64,000 nt of DNA from Begonia masoniana (Eukaryota > Streptophyta > Magnoliopsida > Cucurbitales > Begoniaceae). The notes under the pieces were generated by a model. The model ran no database searches. It was not told the DNA's origin and saw only the letters and a list, made by a program, of their open reading frames with translations. The translations under genes were made by a program, and so were the position numbers. Location of the stretch: the NCBI GenBank assembly GCA_022432975.1, contig CM039512.1:4275998-4339997 (forward strand). The letters run 5' to 3'. Shown here one piece after another: positions 47,033-58,884 of the stretch. The stretch's first letter is position 1, and each line of letters begins with the position of its first letter.

Positions 47033-47949
47033 CCGCGACTTCAAAATCAAATTAAACTGTGATCTTCCAAATCTTCCGCAAACATACGGGATAAAAGACG
47101 ACTTTTACGTGTCAATACTCATCCTAGGCGTACAATTCGGAAATGCAAATGAAACCACCACACAAATCAGTCGAAAAAATCAGTTCTTTCCCCACTCGCC
47201 CTGCGCTTTCGTTCTTCCAGAAACTAAACAATAGAGACCCACTTCGATTCGAAGAACGATACGGGAGAACGAAATGGTTACACAGCGTACAGAGACAGAG
47301 AGGAAGTGGAGCAAAGAAAAGAAGGCAGCGAAGGACTGCGAAGAAAATAATGGTCTTTGCTTTTGAAAACTAACATTTTATAAATTTAATTTAATTTTTT
47401 TTTTGTTAATTAAATTTAGAGAAATAATTGAGTTGACTGTTCTTATAAAATTTATTTATTTATTATTTACTAAAATAAATTCCAACTAAAATTTTCTAAG
47501 TTAACTTCATTATGCTAGTAGAATTATAGTCTCAATAATTACATTTGTTCTTCTTGCTTTTCTCCTACAGTCAAATGCTAAAAAGTAATAGACTAATTTG
47601 CAATCGTCCATTCGTCGTGACAAAATCGAAACTGAATTATGCAGATTCGAAGGAAAGCTTCGACGAGGAGTCGATGTCAAATTTGTTCATAAGTTTATGT
47701 ATCAACACTTGGTATTATCATACTTGGAAAGGAAAAGGGTGGTCCAAAAACAGATCATATTTATCTGCTAAAATTAACGTCAAGGAAGAGAAACTACGGT
47801 CTACCAACTTTGATAAACAAGGACAGCTTTTTATAGGCAATAATAAGTATTAAAAGTTTATATGTCAAAATTTATGGAAAATTGAGGAAAACCAGAGACC
47901 ATACTCTGAGGTTACAAAGAACCTGCAAAAATGATGAGCTAAGCTCCCT
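47033..47949. other. Upstream region of TFB2 and 3' flank of the CX3C-rich gene
   Basis: AT-rich spacer containing the TFB2 5' UTR and promoter. Open frames at 47143-47373 and 47545-47853 show no recognisable domain and are probably chance. Confidence 0.5.
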
Positions 47950-50207
47950 TCATGCTGAAGTACTTGGCATATCTTCAGGAGTAGTATTGGATTTTGCAGT
48001 CGATGGGGCCGGTCGAGTTGGTTTTGGATCTGGAGGAGGTTTAGTTGGTCTGTTTGGTTGGATTTTGACAACTTTTTCTGCATCAATATCAAACTGCACA
48101 ATCGTAATGAATCATTTAGTTTCAACATAATACGGAATCTTTGCAACACAATAGCAGTTTTTATGTCTATTTTTGCAGAATATGTCGTGTTCAATCTATT
48201 AAGCTTTTGATAAACAGAAGTATAAATCTAACCTTATAACCGCAGCCAGAGACGCAAGCATGAAAACATTCCTGGACGGATAAAATAAATAACGTAAATT
48301 CTAAGCCTCATGACGGATCGTAGTTTTAAATTCTATTTTCGGTATCTGTGGGATTGATTGAAGGAGGCTGGTCAGCGATTGTTCCATTCAAACACATCAA
48401 CATAAGCATAGAAACATCCATTTACCTCTGAATGAGTGGCAGCTCCAGGAGATCTGTCAATGTAAGCGCTCCACTGACGATCCTTCAAAACTGGGTCCTT
48501 ATAACATATTTCGTTACACTCTTCCAAACCTGTCAATTTAACGACACCTCAAGAACAAACAGGCTATGGAATAAAATTGCACAGTTCAAACTGAGATTTG
48601 ATGCCCTTCCAAAATATTCATGAAAACATCGACTGGGAAAATACACAGAATTGGAATCAAGTTCCAGATCTAGACACACGGTTTGCCTAAATACAACTTG
48701 TGAACTTAGCTGCTGGCCTTCCCAAATAAGATGTCTCTCCACTCCCGTGAAAATAGAACTCAAGCAAGGGCTGTCCAAAAATTCTCTCCATTTAAAAGAG
48801 GTCAGCATTATCCCATAAATTGACTGTGTTTCTGATGTTTATATATGTGAAAAAGCACAACTATATCTGATGGTCAGTTCATGTTTATTGTCGAAAAAGA
48901 TACAAATAGAATATAACAATAAACAAGTTATTAGATGAGTTCAAACTGGGCTTAGCAATTGAAAGAAAAGTACCATGGAAAATGGATGAATAAATAAGCA
49001 AAATATTACTTACATTCTTCCCAAGTCTCTCCATCAGCATCACAGCCCTTTTTGCAAAATACTCTCCCTATAAAAAGCATAGGTTGATTAGATGTACAGC
49101 TCGTTTTATGATTTCACTTAAGAGGGATAATTGAATTTAAGACTAAGGACTATTAACTCCACAGATATAGATTGTAACAACACTATTGGGAGATCTAATA
49201 AATAAGTTTTGTTTAAAAAAATATAAAATGATTAAATTATTCTCAACACATAAACTTAAACTTTTAAAATTGTAAGTAATTTATCATGATATCAGCGTCA
49301 CAAATTTGAATCTCTGCAGAGCCAAATAACCACATTTAAAAGGAATCACATGTAAGTATCAATAAAAAGAAATTAGTCTATATGTGAGGACAAATGTTAA
49401 GAAAAATATTAATTAAGTCATTCTCAACCTACAAACTTAAAATTTTGGAAGTGCTGGTAATTTATAAGTCTTATATAATCCCAGATGATCATCAAGTGAA
49501 AAGTGACACTTAATAGATCCAATAAGATCATAAATCGGTTTTCTCGTGATCCCAAATTCATACCATAGATATAAATAACGATTAAGTAACAAATTATCAT
49601 CCAAAATGTGTAACACTATACATATGAGACTCGATAGTATATATAACACAAGAAATAGCACAGTTATTCACATATCACATAATGTCAGAAAAAGACCTTT
49701 CCTATGGATGAGCTATAACTCGAAAAAGAAGCTGAATGAAAACCAGTGTGGCAAAAAGTAATAAACTGAAGAAGAGTTAGCCACCGTATCAGGAGCTAGA
49801 CTAGAGCTTGTCTAACCATAATCGTAAAACAATCGTCTCATTGCTGGGAGCCAATGGTAATTAAAATAAACAACGGAGAACAAGCTCATCTCATTTACTC
49901 AGTCACGTATGTTGCAGCCAAGATTTTCAACTCTAATATAACCATGACAATAACGAGGCAAAACATTGCAGAAATCCTTCTAAATTGAATGGAAACAGGA
50001 AGCAATAGAAGGACAGTCGCAGCGGATGCGCCCATCGAATCCAAAAAAATTCATACTTTCCAATCTAAATAAGTCAACAAAACAAGGAGAGATACAGATA
50101 GAGAGAGAGAAAGGGAGAGAGAGGTTCGTACAGGGAATCTGAGTAAGCGCTGCGTATTTGTGAGTGCACTGATTACCACATGGTGACGCCCATTGCTGCG
50201 GTATCAT
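47950..50207 (-). CDS. Small conserved cysteine-rich protein with CX3C motifs, function unknown
   Basis: Five minus-strand exons: 50132-50207, 49014-49067, 48426-48529, 48233-48271 and 47950-48093 (417 nt, 138 residues), all with GT-AG introns in consistent phase. The protein starts MIPQQWASPCGNQCTHKYAA. Its cysteines fall in repeated CX3C spacing: CGNQC, CKKGC, CLEECNEIC and CFHACVSGC. The C-terminal 45 residues are a Pro/Thr/Lys-rich tail ending in TSA. There is no signal peptide or membrane helix. The regular exon structure and cysteine pattern argue for a real gene; I believe close homologues occur across plants but cannot name a function. Paired CX3C motifs recall mitochondrial intermembrane-space proteins or metal-binding helical hairpins, which is inference only. 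The promoter region on its right faces a long AT-rich spacer. Confidence 0.8.
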
Positions 50208-52151
50208 CTTTTATTATCTATCGTCTTCTTCTTCCCTCTCCTTTGCTGATCCTCCTCTCTCTCTCTTCTGGACTGGAACTGAAGCATAGACCTTAAACAA
50301 CGAGGGTATTTATGTCATTTCCATTCCTTCTATTTTGGGTGAAAAACACCGCGTTATCACTAACCCTAGACTTGAACAACATTATTAATTATGAATAAAA
50401 ATGTCTTCCCTATGCATTAGAGTAACTTTCTCAATAATAAGTTTAGATTAAAATATTAATCATTTTATACTAATTATAACTCGATAATTATTTTACAAAC
50501 GAGATTTACGTGTTACAGCTACGTATTAAAATACTCGACATGGAAATTATTTTAGTGTAAAATATTTTTTAGTCTTTATAATTTGTAGGTCATTTCAATA
50601 CAGTCTTTACAATTTTATTTATCTTATTAAGGTTCTCGTCATTTCAATTTCGTTTTCAAATCATTTTTCAATTTATTTTCGTCAAAATGAGCTATACAAA
50701 GTAATTTTTGAGTCTTATTATTGTATGTAAGCCAAAATACTGAATTGTAGTAAAACGATCGATTTAGTTGTTTTAAAGTTACTGAGTTTCATAACGTGCG
50801 ATGCATATTCGTGTTATTTTGCTGATAATTGCTATCGTCGTGCAATTTAACACAACAACGTAAAGATCATAAAAGTGGGTAAAATTGTATTAGAAAGTAT
50901 AGTAAGTTTGAACTTTTAATAGAAAAGCCATTAATGTATATAAACAATTTAATGCTTTACTCCTTAAATTTATAACTTTTTCATATTGTTAATTGATACT
51001 ATATTATTTTGAATACATTCATATGGTTCCAAAAACATAAATTTAATTAAAATATTATACGATGGACGAAATTCCAAATAAATGACCAAAATTCGTTTTG
51101 TATAGTAATAATAAGCTTTAATTTGATCAAGACAATGTTTAGAAGAAGGATGAAATTCAAGAACGGGTAAAAAGATGACCAAAAGACCTAAGTTGATGAA
51201 AAGTTCATAAAAAGAATTACTAACCCAACTAATTCATCCAAAAAAATACTTGTTTAAAGGTAAAAGAGAAAAGTTATAACTTGCTAGTTAAGATTTCATT
51301 TCAATTTTGTTTATTTATTAACAAATTATTTATAATAAATTATTAAAAAAATAGTAATTACCAATTTGAACTCTAAAGTATGCGGTTAATTTGAAACACC
51401 TCATAAATTAAAAATCCTAACAACTAAAACTTTTAACTATCTAAAATGTAAAAAATCAAATCCTGACTGGGACCGATCACACCTCGTTCTAAATTTATAC
51501 CTAGAACAGGCAAAAAATAGGGGGACTCTGCCTCGAAATGACCCACGTCTTGAACATTACACTTGAGAATGAGGTCCCTATCCGAGACGGTGACCTCCCG
51601 TTCTCGACTACCCTCTAAAATGGGGAGACATGAAACATGTGGTCGTTCTCGATAATCCCTTGAAATGGGAGAGGTAGGGAACGATGGGCCGTTCCGGGGA
51701 GGATTCTCATGCACCCATAAAATTGGGGTGCAAGAAACGAGGGGCGTTCTAAGGCAAGGACACTTTGTTCTCGAATCACGTGCAGTGCACGTTAAACAGA
51801 GAGTCTCCACTTTCTCCATCGACTTCCCGACTCAGTATGTCCAGTTTTACGTAAGTATTGGACAAAATAAGGGATGATCGGCCCCATCGAAACTTGATTT
51901 GTTACTTTTTTGAATAATAAAATTTTAGATGTTATTATTTTTTAACTCCAGGGTATTTCATATTAACTATGTAATTGGGGTTTCAAATTGGTAATTACTC
52001 TTGAAAAAAAATTAAAGAATTTAACAAAGAAATTGACAGAAATAAAAGGTTGGAAAGTACAAATGAAAAGGAGGAAAAACGTAGGAAACTCCGCGGAAGT
52101 GAGAATTGAAGCAGACGACGACGCGAGGGTGGGGAATCAAACCCATCTTCG

Positions 52152-52191
<40 letters not shown>

Positions 52192-52576
52192 CCTTTATTG
52201 CCTAGAACGACCCCACCTCGCTCACTTGCTCTTTCTTTACTTGAATAATCAATGCCATTACTTCTGGAGGGAGCGCCACTGTCGTGTTATTGGAATTGGT
52301 ATGTTGATTCTTCATTTCGATTGGTTTTACGCTGTTTCGATTTTGAATTATGAGTTCGTCAGTCTGGACTTGCAGTCCAATTTAGTCAAGCTTGATTGCT
52401 GTTGTGTGCAATTTTGTTGGTCGTCTTCCTGCATTTTGGTTAAACATCTAATCAATATTATTTTTGCGCATTTTAATCGTTTGAGTTTGTTTGTATTTGC
52501 CTTGGTTTCTGAATTTTCCATGTTCAACAGATTCGTTAATTCCGATTCTAATTGCATGTACATGTGACGGGCAAGA
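50208..52576. other. Intergenic region upstream of the SDE5-like gene
   Basis: Mostly AT-rich. A GC-richer island at 51460-51890 has open frames on both strands but no recognised protein, and may be a transposon remnant. A (TC)n(AC)n microsatellite lies at about 52154-52189, probably in the SDE5-like 5' UTR or promoter. Confidence 0.5.
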
Positions 52577-55500
52577 ATGGATGGAAAGGAAGGATCTGGA
52601 TCAAGGTTGCTTATCAGCGATGAAGAGGAAAAAAATCTCAAGGGCTTGGTAGAAACATTTGGTCAGGCGTTTTCAATTGATGATATTGCTTCTGCTTTTT
52701 GCAAGGCAGGTCGCAATGCAGAATTGGCCAGCGAAATCCTATGCAAAATCCAGGGAAGCAATTCAAACTCAAATGTGTGTGGTGGTTTCGAGGTTTCCAT
52801 CCAGAAGCCATTCGACACATCGGAGTGTACTGTTTTGGAGAAGTCTCGTCTAGCCAACGGGAGTTCCAAGCAGTGGAAGCCTAAAAATCGTTCATTTTCA
52901 GTTGGCTGTGTTTCTAGCGTTATTGGTAAAGATTATTCTAAATCTAAACCATACACAGATGAGTCTGGCAGGGTATCCAAACCAGTAAAAATAGAGTATA
53001 GAGTGTTGCCCATGAAGGACGAAGAAGTTAATGTAAACTCCACGAAGGATCATGACTTGCACCAGGATATGGAAGATTTTCTCTTCCAAATGCTCGGGCA
53101 TGGGTTCAAGCTGGAGAGAGATGTAATCCGCGAAGTTCTTTGTAAGTGATTATATAGATCTCTCCCATTGCAAACTAATGGTGATTTCACTATTTTGATA
53201 TGATAATTTTTTTCCTAATTGAAATAGAAAGAAATGCCTGTTTCATTACAATGTCTCTTAAAGTATTGTTTTTTCTTTTGAAAAATATGTTTCCAACGTG
53301 GTTTAGGAGAAATTTGCCAGCTGGTATTCACTCCTTGAAATCCACCTACTAAATGACTCTATTGGGCGCATTAACCGTTTTTTCATTCCAACATACATAC
53401 ATGTTTATTTGAGCCACTCAAGAATATATTTTTTTTTCTGAGATTCGAAATTTCCCTTTTTGGCCTTGCAAGTTCGATGCGTATCTCTTTCCAAATTCCT
53501 TATTTGTTTGAAAATCTGGATGTTTATAATAAACAAAGGAGTTGATGGAAATCACACAGGGCAATGAGGGAGAGGCAAATTTGGTGGTCTAATATTTTAA
53601 AGTCCAAACCTTTGTGTTTTCTCAGCCTTCTAGCCATGTTATTTAATTTCCAGGTTTATAGTCCTGGCAAGTATACCATCATGGTGTTGATGTTGAGGCT
53701 ATCAATCATGAACTCTTTCTTTGGGTTCCTTTGTACCTGTGTAACTAGTTGTTGGTAGTTATAGGCTTTGGCTTGTAACTAAAATTCACATGGTGTGGAT
53801 TTTCAGGACATAGGCAATTTAAAGCATTCTTTGAGTCAACAGTAAATGATTGGTGACTTTGAGTAATAGGAGATACGTGCCAATGTTTACCAATGTTTCT
53901 GAAAGTCTTTCTAAATCTTAATTATATTATGTTGCAAAAAGTGACTACTGAGGAATTAAAAGAATTGAAGGTTGAGAATATCTGCCAGATTATCTATTTA
54001 TTCTGTTACAATTAGAAATAGATCTAGGGAAATTTGATAGTCGGCAGGCATTAATTTGAAATATGCTGCAGTCTACAGCAACTCTTTTACATTGTTTTTT
54101 AGTTCAGTGACTACTTCGTAAAACTTAGGTTTACATTCACTTGAGTTTCATATTTTATGCTTTAGATCATGGGAAAGTAATGAGTTATGTCAACTTAATT
54201 ATGCAGGTAGCTCTGGATATGACATTCAAAAGGTATAACGAGATTGTGCTTTATAGAATAGCCTGTTTTGGTCTTTTATTAATCTTTCATTTCCAGGTTG
54301 TAATTTTATTTTTCACATTATTTAAAAAAATGCCACTTTGAACTAGAAACTAATCTGTCCTAGAGTGTATAGGATTTACACACGGAAAAAAAATTAGCTC
54401 ACCAATGTTTCTAGAATTTTTTACCCTGTAAATTCAAAATTTTCTTGCATTCAAACGCTTATAAAACTGCCTTCCAATAGTCTGTCCAGTGGTGATCAAA
54501 TGGAGTCTGCACCCATTCACATTTGCATTAAAATGTCGCAAGTTACAGGAAATAAAAGTTTGGTTTTTCTCTAGAGGAATTTAGAGCCAATTTTTCGCGT
54601 GTATGTAAATTTACCTAAGTTGACTTTCAGTTTCATCTTTTTGTCTGTGACCCTTAATTCTTTGTGTAAGAAAAGAATTCTCTTTGAACCTTCGGGTAAT
54701 ACATCTTATTTCATGTCATTTACTTGTTCACGTAATGCTTGACAGTTTACCTTTTATTATAGTATGAAGGAGTATGTCTTGCCTTTTTGTTATCTTTTCT
54801 GCAAGAAATTTTATAGCTGTTTACTTGTGTATTTTTTGTTATGAGCGTTCAGAGCATGGATAAATTGCTTGATCTATCAGCAATTACCTTCGATCAAAGG
54901 AAGGATTCTGTCTTTAAGTCCTCTGGCATGGTTAGTATGTTTATTGCAATCAGTTGGCATGTATGATTAATACTTTATAGTGAAGTAGTAGATAAGAATA
55001 TCACTCAGTTTAATTTAATGTGTTGATGTTGAAGAGAGATATGAGAGGATCTGCATACTGGTAAAATTTAAAATCAATCTCATAAAAATTGGTTTTCTTA
55101 TAAGTTAGACTCTGACTATTACTTATGTATGAAATATTTGAGCATAAAATGTATCCTTAAGATTTTAATTGTAGCAATTTTTTTTTTTTTCATTAATATA
55201 TCTTTTTCTATATTTATGTTGTTTTACAGTCTGAACCTATTTCAAGATCAGAATCGCAAAAGACTAATGGTTATAGAGGGTATATTTCTTTCCTTTGTTG
55301 TCGACCCATTAGTTTTGTTTTTGTTTTTTTTTTTATTTAATTTTCTCTAAAACTTTTTCCTTTATGTTGACTTTTGAAAATTTTGGCTATTATTTGAATT
55401 CTTCTCAAGAGAGGAGTGTCAGTTATTGATCTTAGCTTTCTTTACTTCAGTAATGCAAATAACACTTTAAAGACAAATGGCATAGAATCAACAGAACACG

Positions 55501-57265
55501 AGAAGACAACATACGATCTTCAAAAGGAAGTTTTAGCTGCTTTGTTTGATACTTCTAAGAGGATTGAGGAGTCACCGAAGAAAATTTTTAAATCTGTTCA
55601 GAGGTCTGCAGTATCAAGACGGGTTGAGATAGAACCCCCAAAGGACATTGATATAGATGATAAGATTCTTGTACATACACAGCATGGTAATGAGGATGGT
55701 AAGACATAGAAATTTGAGTTTCTCAGTACTTTGATAATGCTTATGAGATTTAATATTTGGAAAAACCTTCTGGGAGAAAGAGCCGCACTATTTTTTAGGT
55801 TTCTAGATTTTGTTGTTAATCAATATTTAGGAGATCGAGATCCTTAGAGCGAGTGCTGTCTGGGTAAAAATTTGCTAAAGCCACTGGACATCTTACTCAA
55901 GACAATGCTTTAATTTTTTTAGATTCTCTGATGTTCATTGGTTGACTGCTTTTAATTGATATGCCACAAAATGTGATTTAGTGTTACACGTCATTCTAGG
56001 AAATCAACAACAGAGCACTATGTTAGGAATACCCGCACCGGTGGCACTTCACTCGGCCAATCCGCCGAATCGGTCGGAACTCCGATTAGAACCCTCCACC
56101 GGTCAGAACCCTCGACCGAGTATTCCCAACATGGTGGGTCTCATTCCCCACCAGCAACAGGGTTTAATCCCCAATAATTTCACTATGGGAGGATTTGAAC
56201 CCTGCGCCTCTACCTTTGGGGTAGAGGTCCTTTAACCAAGTGTGCCTGGAACACTTGGTTATTCCAAGTGATTATTGGTGGGAACACTTAGTTATTCTTA
56301 ATAATTATTGGGGATTAAACTCTGTTGCTGGTGGGGAATGGGACCCACCATGTTGGGAATACTCGGCCGAGGGTTCGGCAGAGGGTTCTAACCGAAGTTC
56401 TGACCGATTCGGCGGATTGGCCGAGTGAAGTGCGGTGCAGGTATTCCTAACACACTACTCCTGCCATGTTCATTTATTAAAGATTCCTGAAAAATATGTC
56501 TGTGTTCACTGCTTCAAATTTGTAACAAGGTCGTGAAAAATATGTCTGTGTTCACTGCTTCAAATTTGTAACAAGGTCGTGTTCTGATGAATGTGTCCAT
56601 CTGATAGTCATTATGTTCAATAATTGTTATACATATGTGTATGGTATATTGCAGCTAAAAATGAAGAGGATAAATATCAGCTTCTTCGACAAGCAGTTAG
56701 GGAATATCGAGCCACAATGAAGGAATATTATAAAGCTGTAGGAGGCCTTTCACTAATGTTTGTTATATTTGAAAAAGCAAATTTATTTTCTATCATCATA
56801 TACAAGAGTTTGAAGCGAGGAAAATTTTGTGTGTTAGGCCATCGATGCATACGCTAAGGATGATCATGTTCTTGCTGGAAAACTTTTGGAACAGGTACTT
56901 TTTCATCTAAAAATGTTTTTGAGTTTTTAAACAAGGCTTTGGTTATGGAATTACTTGGAAATAAACGAGGCTTTTAATTATTGATTAGCTCTCATCTGCA
57001 AACTTGAAAGGACATTATAAAAAATAACTGAATAAAAGGCGTTCTGATTCTGCTATGAAAGATTACAAGGGCTTGTCATGGAATTACTTGGAAATAAAGT
57101 AGGATCTTGGTCTCGTATTCAAACTCTTTCCTCATTCAATTATTAGGAATATTTTGGATGTTTCGTTGGACAGGGACAGTTTTTTTATCAAAAGGCATGC
57201 GAAGCTGATGAAGAATCCTGTCAAACTATTGTGGAAACTAGGTCAGTGGCATTATTGTTAATCTC

Positions 57266-57307
<42 letters not shown>

Positions 57308-58044
57308 ACACACACACACACCATACACTTACAATCAATAAATGTTGAAACTCTGAGGATCTCTATCATCTGTGTCTCTGTTCTTTAGCAGCAATTCAGA
57401 GACTCAAGATGAATTGTTACTTGATTTACACGACCTTGAAGTCAAGGAGGCCATAAGACTTCTGAAGGGTCATCTTTCTTCTCTTTCTGGCATACCCTGT
57501 GGGTCCTTGCTTTTAGTTTCATTCTTTATTTTGATTATAATTATTTCAAACTGATTTAAACAACAACACCCTCTTTTCTATCAGCAATCAAGTATCTTAA
57601 AGTCATAATCGAGACAAACAATGAAGATACCTCAAAAGGGTCTCGCAGGCGACTGGTAAAATATTTAGCTTGAAATTTTTTCTCCTAGTCCTGTTTCCTT
57701 TTTATTTTTTCTAGTTGAGGTGTGAAGGGTGCCCCAAAGAGAGTGTAATATTTGCTTCAATATAGTTTTAATGAGGTTGATGTGTTATAAGCCAGCATAT
57801 TTATACATAGCTTTGAGTTCTGTTTTGATGAAATAGATTTCTAATATATCAAACTGTTATTACTCTGCTACATATGGTGATTAATCTTTGAGTAACGAGG
57901 GCTTTCTTTTGACAGATTTTGAAGCTTTTAGAGAGGGCGTCCATCAAGTGGACTGAAGGAGGAGATGCCGGGTCGATTCTTATTCGGATGGATGTCATAA
58001 ATCGGAAACTTTTGAGCTTTAAAAAGAAAGAGGTTGCATTATGA
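52577..58044 (+). CDS. SDE5: SDE5-like protein (DUF1771 and Smr-type C-terminus), putative RNA-silencing / RNA-export factor
   Basis: Eleven exons: 52577-53141, 54207-54232, 54853-54930, 55230-55279, 55451-55698, 56655-56737, 56838-56894, 57174-57241, 57389-57498, 57585-57655 and 57916-58044 (1,485 nt, 494 residues), all GT-AG and phase-consistent. The N-terminus LVETFGQAFSIDDIASAFCK followed by AGRNAELASEIL is the UBA-like start seen in SDE5 proteins. Residues about 328-390 form DUF1771 (QLLRQAVREYRATMKEYYKA, then DDHVLAGKLLEQGQFFYQKA). Residues about 405-480 resemble an Smr domain (LLDLHDLEVKEAIRLL, YLKVIIET, DAGSILIRMD). In Arabidopsis SDE5 is needed for RDR6-dependent trans-acting siRNA and transgene silencing and is proposed to act in RNA transport. 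A CID7-type DUF1771-Smr protein is an alternative, but the N-terminus favours SDE5. Intron 5 carries a foldback element. Confidence 0.75.
56021..56452. mobile_element. 432-bp foldback element in intron 5 of the SDE5-like gene
   Basis: Begins TGTTAGGAATACCCGC and ends GTATTCCTAACA, flanked by CACTA (56016-56020 and 56453-56457). The two halves are inverted repeats of about 190 bases with some mismatches (TCGGCCAATCCGCCGAATCGG at the left end matches CCGATTCGGCGGATTGGCCGA near 56403-56423, shown as shorter words here: GGCCAATCCGCCGAATCGG). TG..CA ends plus a 5-bp duplication are LTR-like, while the full-length palindrome is MITE-like. Confidence 0.85.
56489..56581. repeat. 46-bp tandem duplication in the same intron
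   Basis: The segment starting GAAAAATATGTCTGTG and ending CAAGGTCGT occurs twice in a row, about 40 bases downstream of the foldback element. Confidence 0.85.
57271..57322. repeat. (TC)n followed by (AC)n microsatellite in intron 8 of the SDE5-like gene
   Basis: A run of about 16 TC units, a short spacer, then about seven AC units. Confidence 0.9.
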
Positions 58045-58854
58045 AATCAAGTTGGTTTATGTGTTTTTAAAGTAGTAGAGATTTCTGTTGTTCAATTACT
58101 CCATTCAACGGAAGATAAACAGCTTTGGGATTCCATGTTTTGAAGAATTTGAGATTTTGTACCTGACCCATTACTGCTTTTGAATAATACAGTGAATGTA
58201 GCTGCTATGGAAATTAGTATCACGTTCCTGATTCCTGTGGCAGCTGCATAAATTTTTTAGATGATGAAATTTGATTGTAATCTTTATAGTTTTGAGTAAG
58301 GGTGTTCATGGTCGTTTGTGGTAGACCCGAACCTAACAGAACCGGTTAAGATTGGTTCCGGAAACTTCTAAACTGAAACCGGTAACCAAAACAAATTTAT
58401 CGGTTTTCAAAATTTTAAACCAAATGTCGGTTCGATTGACTTTTAAAACCGAATAAAACTGTACCGAAGGTTCTGGTCGGTTTTGGTCCTAATTTTGAGG
58501 TCATTTTAATTTAGTTCTTACACTTTTAATTTTATAATTCAAGTATTTTCAATTTAATTTTTAATTAGTCTTCTAAATAATTTCATCGTTAAATTTAACA
58601 GAAAAAGTCGTATAACAACTGTTTTATTTATCTAATAAGCTATTTTTTTAAAACTAAGCTAATTTAATAGTAAATTTTGAGGGTTTGTTTTTTAAAAAAA
58701 CCGAAAATTTAGGGTTTAAATTAAAAAAACCCAAAATTACTTTAAATGTCCTCGTAGTCACAAGTATTTACAATTACAGGCAGCTGCTTGTCTGTCGAAT
58801 CTGCTCCTTCCCACTTGTGCTCTAGGTTTCTGCCTATTCGTTTCAGAAGAACAA
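58045..58854. other. Intergenic region between SDE5-like and GRXS17
   Basis: 3' UTR of the SDE5-like gene, then at about 58320-58490 a stretch rich in CGGTT and AACCGG words in both orientations, likely a degraded repeat. The GRXS17 promoter follows. No gene seen. Confidence 0.5.
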
Positions 58855-58883
58855 GGTTCTCTCTCTCTCTCTCTCTCTCTCTC
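58855..58883 (+). repeat. (CT)n tract ending one base before the GRXS17 start codon
   Basis: About 14 CT units directly precede GATGGGTGG, so the pyrimidine tract is part of the 5' UTR. CT-rich leaders are common in plant promoters and can vary in length between alleles. Confidence 0.85.
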
Positions 58884-58884
58884 G

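Noticed and set aside
51433..51819. 128-codon minus-strand frame
   Set aside because: No domain, no splice-linked partner, and it lies in a probable repeat remnant.
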